From assembly GCA_964035795.1 (NCBI GenBank), contig OZ038321.1, positions 24,981,986-25,045,985 on the forward strand: a stretch of 64,000 nucleotides of DNA. The letters run 5' to 3'. Positions 39,401 through 51,251 of this stretch are shown one piece after another. A model generated the notes under the pieces. It did not search any database. It saw only the letters and a list, made by a program, of their open reading frames with translations, and was not told the origin of the DNA. The position numbers and the translations under genes were made by a program. Source of the stretch: Pterobdella sp. o SKG-2022. Taxonomy: Eukaryota > Annelida > Clitellata > Hirudinida > Piscicolidae. How positions within the stretch are numbered: the stretch's first letter is position 1; each line of letters begins with the position of its first letter.

Positions 39401-42400
39401 AGACACCGTAATAGATAAAAATGAAGCTAGCAATGATAACACGGAAAATAACCTTGCTGATGATAAACTAAACGTAGGAGACAATATAACAAACGACCTG
39501 AGCAACCAAACAGTACTGACTACAGAGCATAAGACATCAATAATGAAGATCATTTTACAGGTATGCACTGAAACCAACATCTCTGTGCTTCCTTCCTTCT
39601 GGAGGTGTTTCAGCGTTGTTCTCACCGCCCTGCCTGTATGTGTTTGGGTTGTTTGGTGTGTGCTTTCATGGGAGGCTAGAAAAATCATATTTTTATCATT
39701 GTTGGTTGTATTCAAATCAAAAACTTTTTTTGATTTTTTTCCATGCTAATATTTTTTTCAATTTTAACCTCATCATTAGGTAATTGTTGTTTTATATTTG
39801 GCTCAGTGGGTCAGACTGCATATTGGGGAAACTACTATTAATACTGCTAATATTATTGTTATTACTACTAATAATAATAATAACCATAATACTAATAATA
39901 AAAACAACTGATTATTAATTTAAAGAAGCAAACACTGAAACGATCTATCACACCAACCCATCCAGGACTGCTGGAATTATGCCAAGGCGGAGCAAACTTT
40001 TTCATCTAAGTTGTGGATCATACTTAAAAAGTTTGTGACATTTCTAATGGTTATACACTGATTTTTTTTTAAATTTTTGATCATTTTCGTTTTTTTTATT
40101 TTATATTTTCCAGGTTTTAATTATTTTGTAAAATATATTTTTGAAAGTTTGGAAAATGGAGTTGAAAAAATCAAAAAATTTTATGGACGATTATTTCTGG
40201 GCATCAACTACTTATCTATGAATAATTGGCTGTGATTTTATTTTTCTTTTAGTTATTATTATGATATTATTCAGATAAATTGTTTTTTTATTATATTATT
40301 CATATTTAATATTCTTCATTATGATATTTGTAGGTGCCATAGTGTACAGAACTCACATCCGAACATCTTGAGCATAGTGGCGCACCTGCCAACCAACATC
40401 AAATACCACCCTTTATTCTACCTACAACTTCTAAAAACTCTCTCGTTTAGGTTTGACAAATCCCTTTGTTTTGTTTTATTTGTTTGTATTTTTTATGCGG
40501 TTTCAATATTGTTGAAGTTTATCTATTAAACTTAATAATGTAGGTCCGACTTACGAAAAACTTCGCGTTGTTAAGCTGATAAAAGTGTATGCTTCGAAAT
40601 CATTACTATCTGAAGTTTTTTTATTACAATCCTATTGGTTTGGCACATTGCATGGTATTTCATTCTTCCCAATTATGTTATATATAGCCACAAAACTAAC
40701 ACCACTACGCTAGCTTGAAGGACAACGAACTGCGATTAGGAGGTCAATTAAAGAAGATCATAGCTAAAACATTGATGGACAACCTCAAACAGTACCTTAC
40801 TGACATCGAGTTTGTGTCTGAGGGGGACCATAATGATGAGAAGATCATGGCCATCGTTAGTCACCGTTTGTTCGTTTGTTTGTTTGTTTGTAAGAGTAAT
40901 ATTTTTGTTAGTTTTTTATGATTTTTTGAGTACTTTTTTTTATTAATAGTGCATTCTAGTTTATTTTTTTGACGCTACATAAATGAAAATTATTGTTTCT
41001 ATTGTTTCTTTATGATTATTTCTCATATTAATTTTATAGCACAAACTTATTTATAATACTTAATGATGCTTTAATGAACGATGCAGATGGGGTCGCTGTT
41101 GGAAGACTCACTACTGATTGCCAAGTGCTACCCATATGCCGACAAGATACACTTGAATATTTGGGGACTTTTCGTTTTCTTTCACCAAATTATCACTAAC
41201 CCCGTCTGCTCTTCAAATAAAAAACTCAGATTGGAAAGTAATTACAAAATATATGCCAATAAAATTGTAGAAGTTATACAAAAAGCTCTGGAGGTGGACG
41301 ATAGTGTGCAAGTAAGAAACAAACTGGTGGAGTTTCTAAACGCCTCCAACTTGGAGGAACGCACAGGAAGAAAGAAGTCGGTAACTTTCAAAGAAGAATT
41401 GTTGGAAGATAACGAGAAGATGATCGACATGACAGCTCTAGGGGAACATTTCCACAATTCAAAAATGTTGGACTTGTATGCTAAAGATAGCGTCTTCAAG
41501 GATTTTGTCGATGAAATCTTGCTGTTGTGTCTAAAACAACTTTCTTCTTCAAACAAACACATGTACGACAACCTGAATGTGCACATTGTCTTCACCTTCT
41601 TTTTCAGGGTGTATGGCCAGGCTGAGCTCTTCAAGAGGTTTTCAAACGAACTTGATCCGAACAACCGAGACCAAGACTACTCTGAAGTTATCACTACAAA
41701 GTTATTGTTCTCACTTATCGAAAAGTGCAGTGCAAGCACTTTGAGTTTGGTATTAAAAAACATAATCTTCTTCTCTAATTTTCAAGCTGAACAAAAAGAG
41801 AAATATTTCTTTTTAAGAAATTACATGAGAAAGAACAAGGATTCCTTGAGAAATATTGGAGACATAATGAAGTGTTTCATGGCTAGAACTCAGAAGGACG
41901 ACAGTTTCAAGGCTCTGTTCAATGAGTGGGTACATGAGGACAAATGGGCTGGAGATTGGTTTGAAAACAACGCTATAGAGTGTTGTCAGAAGTACTTGAA
42001 CCTTGAGAGAGATCTGCAGCTGTGGCTTCCATTCGCTTATTCCCTGGCCAATTTAAAAAATCCTTTTAGTATATTAAATAAACTTAAGCCAATGATTGAG
42101 GCGTGTTTATCGAGCGACAAGGTACAAGTGGTGGTAGAGCTGTTGTGCAAGATTATCGCAAACCTCAATGAACAAAACCCACATTCAGTTTCCAACCCTT
42201 CTTCTCTGTGGTTTGCTTTGAAGCTTTTGCAGACTTGTCTGGGAGAATATGCAGTTAATGACTTCACTTACATGCAATCCCTCCACACCTTCATCAACTT
42301 TTTTCAGATTGTCCTTCACAAAAACTCTTCTGAAGCAGGGTTTTCACTTGAAAACTTTCAACTTCTGAAGCAAATAAAAGAAACAATCTACAACAAAATC

Positions 42401-45400
42401 TACGAGGAACTGATTGACACGCAGACGATGGATGTCTGGGTGGATGTGATGGATAAAATAATGAAGATCACCACCAACCACACCAAAGAAATGATTGAGT
42501 TTTTCCCAGAAAAAAAAGGTCCGCAAGAGATTGTGTTGTTCTGGCTGCAAAGCAAACTGTTCGAGTCATATTACGAGCTTGCAAGCAACAAGGAAGTTCA
42601 TAGCATGCTGCACCTTTCTCAGATAACAGCCTATACCACCAGGTTCTGTAATGTCTTTGGTGAACTCTTCCATTGCAAGCAGAATCACACGTTTCTTGTG
42701 TATTATAAAGGATTCATAGAAATGTTTCATCGCTTTTTGAAATTCTTCTTCTCTGAGGACATAGCTGCAGAAGTGGTACAGAATATTCTACAAAGATGTT
42801 TTACCCACCAGGTAAATTTATTGAAACTTTACAATAAATGTTTTTATTCTCAAGTATTTCATGCTAACTCAGCGATAATCATCATGAATCGCCCGGATAA
42901 CCTGTATAACAACTGCAGGAAAACTCAGAACTTCAATTGCTTTCTTTAGTGTACTTCAAGGGGAACACCAAAATATTCGACAATACCTTGAACACCTCTC
43001 TTAAGAAACTATGCGATAATTTTCATTCTTCTTACGATGAAGAGATTTTGAAATGCATCATGGTGTTGTCGTTGCGGTGTCATGTGAACTTCATTGGCCA
43101 GTCAAACGCTGCATTGAGGGCGTGGTTTGATAGCACCCTATCTTTTGAAACTAGCAAAGGTTTAAAATTTGAGTGTTAATGATTTAGCTACGATTTTGAT
43201 AACATTCACAAAACACGTTTTTAAACAGAAAAGACGTCAATTTTGACAATGGTGAATGTTATTCTCAAACAAAGCACAGATGCAGAAACAACTAAAAACC
43301 TCATCACAAACTCACATCGTTATCTCAAGAATGTCGATCAACAGCTGTTTTTGTTTGACACTTTGTTCAACAAAGAATTCAGCAAGTTTAACTGTCAGGT
43401 CTAAATTTTTCATTAAATTATTACTATTTTTCATGAAAACACTTTCAATGAAACTCCTCAAATACAGGTGCTGCAACTGTATCAAAGTTATTACAAACTC
43501 TTTTGTGAGGAGGAAGTTTCTGAAAAATCTTCAACCGGTGCCACTACATTGGATAAACCAATCGAATCTGAGGCAGAAAACTTGGACGCATCCGAAGACA
43601 TCTTGTATGAAATATGGGACAGTGTATCTTGTTCTTGTTACAAATGGCTGCAGACAATCACAAACACAGTCAGTTCTAATGATAAATGCTTTGAAGTTCC
43701 GTTGTTCAAGGAATTTATATTGAATGCCCTCAATCTTCTCAAGACCATTCAGAAGTATTTGCCTACCGCCGCTAAAAGTATGAACTGATGTATTTAATTA
43801 CGTTATCAATCATAGATTTTTTACAGAACTCGATTTATTTCAATATCTTCGGTTCATTGATGCCCAATGAACCCATTCAACGGCAGAGCACCCTAGCGTG
43901 ATGGAAGAGTGGCACAACGTGTTAGAGGTGTCGATGATGCAGCACTTATGCAGGCTCTTCAAGGCTCCAGGCCTGGTATATTTGTTGTTGTGTACGTGTG
44001 CACAAGCACCTATGAGTAACCATGTTTATATATCACATATTAATATTTGATAATGTAAGTTCTCATCATCAGCGTAGATAATGGTAGAAATGATGATGAG
44101 AACTTACATTATCAAGTATTCATATATGATATATAAGTCCTGTTCACGAAAAGCTTCGTTCTTTAAGAAGTCTTCGTGTTTGTGTCTAGAACATATATCA
44201 AATCTTAATCAAACAGTGGGACGACGTGAGGACGGAGTTATGTGTGTGTTTGCATGAATGTCCTCTTCAATGCTTGCCCACTATCCTTCCTTCAGTCTCT
44301 TCTCAAGCCACCTTCGACCCTGATGACAATTATTCACTCGATACTTATGAGGCTATCAATGAGCTCATCGTTTATTTCTTTACATTACTTTGTCCAGCTG
44401 GTACTCCGGGAAATTTGAAGTTGAGTTTACATTTACAGCTGTTTGCGCATAGTTTGTTAAAAAAGTTATTGCAGAGGTATGAGTTGTTGTTAAGTTGGAG
44501 GAGTCAGGAGAAGCTGGTTGAGAGTGGAGGGGAACAGTTTGATTTGGATTTCTTCGCCAAAGTTGTCATTAAGGCTCAAAAGAAAATTTTAACGTCGTTT
44601 GATGCCAAGTTGTACAGCAAAAATTTCATCAACATCAACCACAAACCACATATGCTTAGCTATTTTGAGTACCACCTTCTCTTTGATCTTTTCATCGATG
44701 TTTCTCGATTGTATCCTTCAGAGTTTGAAAAGTGCCTCTCCACATGGCCATCTCCAGCAGAGTTCTTCTCCAATCATATGGACATTCTCTTTTCTTTCAT
44801 TCACGACTCTCCTCCCAAACAACTTATAAATGACTCCATTAATAATCTTTTTTCTTACTTCTCTTTCTTTTTTCCTCCCACTCATTACATTGATGGTTTT
44901 AGTGATATCGAGTTGTATGTTCTGAAATATTTCAACTTGAAACCCCTCCACCACCCACTCATTTGCCTCCAACAACCACTTGACGAAGAAGCAGTTATTT
45001 CTTCAAGTTCAATGAGAGAGATAGCATTCAGAACATATGTGAGAACTTGTCATAATATGGTTCTGATGATCAGACCTTGGTTCTTCAAGCTGGGTAAGAC
45101 TCGGTCTGAGTTCGTCAACAACTACACTACCAAGTAATTGATTTTGCATTAGTTTATTTGATATTTCAAATTATAAACATTATTAAAAGATTTTTCTTGT
45201 CAATTTTTTTTTAATGATATAGGCTTAAAAGTTTTGTTTCTGGGGAGCTTATGAAGATCATTCTCCCTTATTTTTTGGTTTTTTTAGGTTTTCAGAATAT
45301 TGCTTATCGTTTTCAAATTAATTTTCTAAAGGTACGTTAGTGACGGCTACATTGGCAAGGAGATGTCGTCCCTCAAGCTAAAAGAAGGGGATTTGCTGCC

Positions 45401-46172
45401 CAAGATGTCGATCAGGCAGGGTAGTAAACAGGTGTCGGTCTCGTATAAGGTTGACGAAACCCAAATATCCCTGCGTGTCACCTACCCTTCCAATGCACCT
45501 TTGGGAAATGTTTGTCTTTGTATATATTTTTGTACATACTATGATATCATGATAAGATGTTGAAGGAATTAATGGAATAATTAATGTTTACTAAATATAA
45601 CTAAATATTTGTTTGTTTCGATAATACAACATATTATCAAAGGAAATGAACATGTATGAATTTCGATGAGGCGTGATGAGTGGCACTGCAATTTGAAAAC
45701 AGGTGAGCATAGAGAAGGACCTGGATAAAATCAGTAATATGAAGAAGGATGTGGAGATGTTGATTTTCAGGATTTTTCAGTTGTTGCAATTCAGGGTAAT
45801 GTTTTTGGTTTTTTTTATTGCCTTCATAAGTGTTTAAGAATTGATTCATAACTTACAATTGATGGTGTTGAATAGTATATTGTATATTATAAGTTAGAGT
45901 AATGGTATTAAATCAAAGGACCATATCGACAGGAAGGGTCGTTGGCAGACGCATTGGAACTATGGTACCAGACTCTAGACCAGGAATTTGACGGGCGTAG
46001 TTGCATGATCTGTCACAGTATACTGGCGACACAAGACGGCAACAAGTACTTGCCTACGATTCATTGCAAAACATGCCACAATCGTTTCCATAAGTCCTGC
46101 TTGTATACGTGGTTCAAGTCTAGTAATAAGTCATTATGTCCCCTATGTAGGAATGAGTTTGTGCTCTTGTAG
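36451..46172 (+). CDS. LTN1: Listerin E3 ubiquitin ligase, RING-type
   Basis: Listerin ubiquitinates nascent chains stalled on 60S subunits in ribosome-associated quality control. Twenty exons with agreeing phases give 1845 residues (human about 1,770-1,810): 36451-36495, 36619-36771, 36860-36958, 37104-37262, 37663-37734, 38249-38301, 38614-38797, 39075-39560, 39966-40030, 40334-40450, 40714-40855, 41087-42811, 42919-43159, 43229-43398, 43468-43777, 43887-43975, 44217-45133, 45332-45509, 45703-45795, 45933-46172. The N-terminus MGKNKPGFRTKG matches the conserved Listerin start; HEAT/ARM-like helices follow, then the RWD-like region and a C-terminal RING with Cys 1790, 1793, 1810, 1813, His 1818, Cys 1821, 1834, 1837, ending CPLCRNEFVLL. 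Exon 8 carries a Thr/Asn/Asp-rich insertion (about residues 276-407) not seen in known Listerins. Intron 16 holds a palindromic repeat. Exon 16 starts at the second AG (43886), which avoids an in-frame stop. Confidence 0.95.
44027..44135. repeat. Near-perfect palindrome in LTN1 intron 16
   Basis: TATATATCACATATTAAT and TTGATAATGTAAGTTCTC on the left pair with GAGAACTTACATTATCAAG and ATATATGATATATA on the right, around a spacer of about 20 bases. A copy of the second core, CACGAAAAGCTTCGTTC, follows at about 44145-44161. It occupies nearly half of the 241-base intron. Confidence 0.9.
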
Positions 46173-47243
46173 GTATCGTCTTATTTGTGTATTTCACTTT
46201 TGTTTAACTTCTATAGTATAATGATTTTTTTTGACTAGTTTTTTATTTTTCAAATATGGGTAGAAGGGATTCTATTGTTAGATGTTTATTAATTATACTT
46301 GTGCTGTTTGTAACACATTTATTTATGTTAATTATTCAAATAGATTTTTTCAATGAAAATAAAATTTTTCAATTATTTTATGTTGTTTCCATGTAAATAA
46401 TTTATACAATATATAAGCCAAAAAAATGCAAAGTGAGTTTCAGATGTAGTAGAAATGATGTAGTAATGTCCATTGCGTCTGAGGATGGTCATTAGAATAC
46501 TGGGTCAGTACATGTTCCCTAAAACCCCGAAAAAGAGTTCATGGTTGGGTACCTTCAGATGGTTCATTACTTTTGAGAAAATAATGTTAAAGACGAGTTC
46601 ATAACCTTCTTTGGTTGTTGAATTCTATTGAAAAAGAAATCTTGAAATAAATTTTTGAAAAGTTTTCTATACTTTTAAAATCAAAAATACGTAAACTTTT
46701 GCATTGGGTTCTTTTCATAGTTGTAGTAAGTTAATGTAATGTGGTATTTATAAAACGCTTGCTAAAAATTTAATGTAGCGAAAACACTATGGAACAGTGT
46801 GCTAATTGTTGAACCCGGTAACTTTAGATAATTAGAGCTATACGTGTCTTTATATTTTATTCGAAACAAATCGTTTTTTTTAATATTCGAAAAGTTTCTA
46901 TTCAATTTTACAATCTTTCATAAAGTTACCTTAGTTATTAGGCATTAATTCTGAGAACCCATATGTCTTGAAAGATAGTTCATAATTTCATGGTTTTTAT
47001 TGTTCAAACTCAAAGTTTTTTTTGCTGAAAGTATTTTTTAATTGTGAAATATTGTATTAATAACTTAGATCTTTCACTAGAGCGTTTTTGGATAATTAAA
47101 AAAAGTTTTTGTGACATTAAAAGATTTCAAATTTATTTAAAGCGTAGTTCAGATTTTAAAATTTCCTCAATGAAGTTGACACTTGCAACTCTTACCTTAA
47201 ACATCAGAAGAAAATTATAGAAACATGTTAGAAAGATTTTAAG
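46173..47243. other. Intergenic, LTN1 3' flank
   Basis: Begins with the LTN1 3' untranslated region. No ORF or repeat of note beyond the poly(A) signal; AT-rich up to the start of the transporter pseudogene. Confidence 0.5.
46358..46363 (+). terminator. LTN1 poly(A) signal
   Basis: AATAAA 186 bases downstream of the LTN1 stop codon, followed by T-rich sequence. Confidence 0.5.
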
Positions 47244-48649
47244 ATGAATGAACTTCACAAAGAAACGATATTTTTAAAAGATCGTCAACTTGATAAAAAG
47301 TTATTGAAAAAATCAGAATTGAAAAAAGAAAAGAAAAATGAGAATGATGCACAGATTGAGCTCGAAAATGAAGAGAACCCAGAAGTATGGGAGGAGTTGG
47401 ATGAACCGCTTTGAAAAGGCATGATGTGGCTAGATCGACATCATAATAGACTAGTAACTGGTTTCAAAAACTACACTAAATACATAAAAAAAAGGATTCT
47501 TAATCAGCTGCTTCATAGCTTTTGTTGTATATTTTGTATTTGCCATGTTAAACAACTAAAAAGATGAAGGTGAGAATATGGATTTTTAAAAATTAATCTC
47601 AATTTTAAAATCCTTAACTGGTTATAATTGTTTCCATACTGACTATAGATGTTTAAACTATGAGAATAATTAAGAACGATAGTAGACAAAATGAAAAATC
47701 TAATTGTAATAATCATGCGGATTTCAATTACCAAAACATTAATTTTCTTAATCTCAATCTTAATCTTTCATTTTTAAAGCACTAAAAAAATCTGGTTTAT
47801 ATAGAAAAATTAACTTTTTTTGAGTTTTTTCGTTTGAACATAGAAAATTAGTCTTTAACAAAAGGTGAAATTCATAAATTTTTCCATTTTATCACTCGAT
47901 AAATCTTTAGATATACTTGATTAACATAAAAATTTAGTTTTATTTTTTAAAAAAGTTCATTAATAAATAAATTTTCGAGAATTTAATCAAATTTCAATGC
48001 AGTAACCATATTCTCGAAGAAATCCTCTTGTACCCCTACATCCTTCTTATTTGATGTCATAATATTCAATAAATTAATAATCACTCCACGAAACAAACCA
48101 TTAAAGTTGCATAAATTTTTATTCAAGTTATTGATAGTTTAATAATACTTTTCTCGATTTTGATACTAGATTACATACGAGAAAACTGATAAACTCTCAC
48201 AGATACAGAACGATAAACTTGCATGATTCAAACACGATATATAAACTCCAGGTGCCTTGGTCCTTATAATTGGTACTGTCTTTTTCTTGTTTTGCTTCTT
48301 GTTTTCAGCGCTCAAGAAAAAAATGGTTTTTAAACCTTTGGTTACAGTCTTCAAGAGACATTCTAAGACTATCAATACGTTAGTGTTCACACTGAAAGTT
48401 TAAACCTAATGCTTCTCTACATATATATAATATCTTATCATTGAAAATTCTAAAAATCCCTTAAATAAGATTTAGTTAAGATTTAAATTTACTATAGCAC
48501 TACACAGATGTATATTCGAAATAAACGCAATAATTATTATCATTTTAATAAAATATTTATTTAACGTTTTACACTAAAACGCATTGGTTCTGTATAATCT
48601 ATTTATTATATTAAAAAAAATGCTTTCCATTACTTTAACTGGTTAAAGA

Positions 48650-49985
48650 ATGTTAATAAAACTAAAAAACTCCATATTAGGATAGTAAGTTTCTGTCATC
48701 AGATTTAGTTGATAGAGCTTAAAGAAACAAGTAGTCTTGCAAATAACTAAAAAGGAGAGTATGGAAGTTGGATGACATTGAGTATGAAGAGGTTTATTTA
48801 AAAAGTTGAAGAATTGACTAATATGGATGGAAACATATATAGAACTCTAAGAAATGGAGGCTAACTGGTAACAAAATTTGTGATATAAGAAAAAGTAGGA
48901 CAAGAAAGGTAATGCTCAAAAGTTGAATTAAAAGGTAAAAAATTCTATTGCTTGAAAGACAAAAGCTCTTGGAAATTGGTGTAACAATAAATGTGAAAAA
49001 ATATTTTGTAGAAAAATCAAAAAGCATTAGACGCAGTTATGAAAACAAGAACAAAAAAATTGTGATTTTTGTCAAAATCCTTATAATTCACATAAATTAG
49101 GCAGCACAAAAAAAAAGAGAATGGATGTGAAAGGAGGTGAGTGTATAGGAGAGGAAAGAACAGTTTGAGATTTAGCAAACATAAAAAGTTACATGGAAGG
49201 TATATTGAACGTGGAGAGTATTCTGGATAATGAAACATCATCTGCCTCACCCTTTAAAGAACCGTTATCGGCTTTTGACGAAGAAAAGATAATTGGAATC
49301 GTTAGTTTTTCGAAAAAAAGGGTTTTGGTTCTTTTGAAAGTTTATGTGAAAATAATTGAAGCTAATGGAAAAATCGGAATAAAGATATTGAAAAATTTAG
49401 GTAAGAATATGCTGGTTGGTAGAGGCATGCCATAATCTCAAAATGAAATTAAGACCGGAAATTGTGTGGTGTGCACTGAAAAATAACATTATTGGAACAA
49501 GGAATGGAGAAAAAAGTTTGAAAAATTGTTAAAATGTTCGGTTACTATTAATGAATTGAAGTTTAAATTCAAGCCAGGTGTTCATCGCCGCAGACGCTTT
49601 ATTTGTTTCGAAAAGGTTTCAAAAAGATTATGGAGATGAAACTGTGAATCTCTGAGTTATGTCGTAAACCTATTAAATGCATTTAATGGGATCTAAAAAT
49701 GAAAATTAAAAAAAGTTTTTCAGCAGCTTCAGAATCGGAAAAAAATGAGCTTTTATGGTGAAACATAAGCTAGAGTGAGGGTAGAAACAGCTTTATCTAA
49801 AAGTTTTTGATAGCAGTCAGTCAAATTTGAGAAAAAATTCAAAATAAAAGAAGCTTTTGAATAAAGATGTTTGAGAATTAATATTTTAAAGCTCCAATTT
49901 TTGCTGAGTGGTTTAGAAGATATGCCATAGTTGTGTTTGCAAAAAACAAAGAATATCTGATTCACTTATGTGTTCAAAGTGCAAT
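48650..49985 (+). other. Intronic insertion in the transporter pseudogene, purine-rich on plus
   Basis: Intron 2 of copy 1 is about 1,650 bases long but only 328 in copy 2. The extra material is purine-rich on the plus strand and contains broken open stretches, the longest being 49193-49435 (80 codons), then after stops a part with GNCVVCTEK and PGVHRRRRFICFEK. It looks like a decayed transposable-element coding region of unknown family. A purine-rich stretch of similar character lies at 50510-50800. Confidence 0.35.
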
Positions 49986-51158
49986 TCTATCTTTCTAATC
50001 AATGAAAATTGTACTTTTCCCATAGACTAGTCCTAATCGGTTCCATGGTCACATTAACATGCCTAGTGGTGTATGATGTGTTTTTTGGTTATGGAACAGT
50101 CTATAACCTCGTTTCTCTGGGTGGTGTGGCTACTTACATCCTATTGGCTTTCATATTCTCCACCAGTCCAGCCAGGGTTGGTGTAGCATTTTGATCTTAT
50201 AACACGAGAATTTTAATAAATTTATGAATTTTTAGACAAAAATAAGAATAAGAAAAATTCATGGTACTTTCAGTTTATAAAATTTGCATTTTCAGATTCG
50301 TTGGCGTACTGTTTTATGGGGGTTTACTTTACAATTAGTATTTGCCTCTTTGATATTGAAGTGGTGTTCAAAGGTATCATATAGTCAAATGGGTCGGAAA
50401 TAAGTCAGTAGATTTAGCATCAAATTTGGCTTCAAATCAATTACTGCAATGAATTCAGTTGAAATCTTTAGTCTAACTTCTTTAAGTAATATTCACTTGA
50501 TACGATCTTTAAACTTATCACAATGCAGTAAGTTCCAAGATGGAAAACCAGCAAACAAAAAATATTTTGCAAAAGAATAAGAATGAGTCATAAGAAGGTC
50601 TAGGAGCAAAACGATATGGGCACAACTACTAGATAAAACTTGGAAAGACAAGAAGAAGAATGACATAGTTGAAATATAATTGAACAAATTTTTTGAATGA
50701 ATTCATTATTAAAAAGCGATGAGAAAGTTAGAAATATAGAGGAACTTAGAAAACAAGCTACAGTATTAAAAGCTTTGTTAAAGGGGAAAGTAGTTAATTG
50801 CGAAAAAAATTTTTTCAGTAAAATAAGTTGATGATAACATTAAAGCAAGTTTTTAAATATTTGTAAATGTTTACCTTTTTAAAGGCATCTAAAATTTAAT
50901 TATAAATAATATTTGAAAATTTTTTTACGTTGATTTATGGAAGAAATTTAGTAAATTTATTGTGTTTTCCGAGATATTCATTAAGCATCACTTACCCATC
51001 AAAGGTTCCAGCCAACCACCTTCTGTCAGCTTCCGTCATGTCTGCTCCTGTAGCTCTAGCCATATCTAAACTTGTACATCCAGAAATGAAAAAGACCAAG
51101 ACATCGAGCAACCAAGTGAAACAAGTTCTCAACGTCAAGTCAGTTGTAAAATTATTGA

Positions 51159-51159
<1 letters not shown>

Positions 51160-51191
<32 letters not shown>
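51160..51191. repeat. (TTA)n microsatellite tail of the LINE
   Basis: About ten TTA units on the plus strand directly adjoin the LINE 3' end. L2, CR1 and related LINEs end in such short tandem repeats instead of poly(A), so this marks the 3' boundary of the minus-strand element. Confidence 0.85.
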
Positions 51192-51251
51192 TGTAGGGCG
51201 CACAGTTTGCAAACTAGGTTTGCTGCAGAGGCGCTGTTCTAATCAGAAGGG

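Noticed and set aside
39257..39715. 152-codon antisense ORF opposite LTN1 exon 8
   Set aside because: It is a shadow of the Thr/Asn/Asp-rich coding stretch; the plus-strand frame continues the Listerin reading frame on both sides.
40861..40890. GTTTGTTTG tetranucleotide run after LTN1 exon 11
   Set aside because: Only a short simple repeat in the intron, with no sign of function.
43868..43870. An in-frame TGA in LTN1 exon 16, suggesting a nonsense mutation
   Set aside because: It appears only if exon 16 starts at the first AG (near 43826). Using the next acceptor at 43886 keeps the phase, removes the stop and aligns better with Listerin (the conserved EEW lies the right distance after the KY pair). 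The TGA is intronic.
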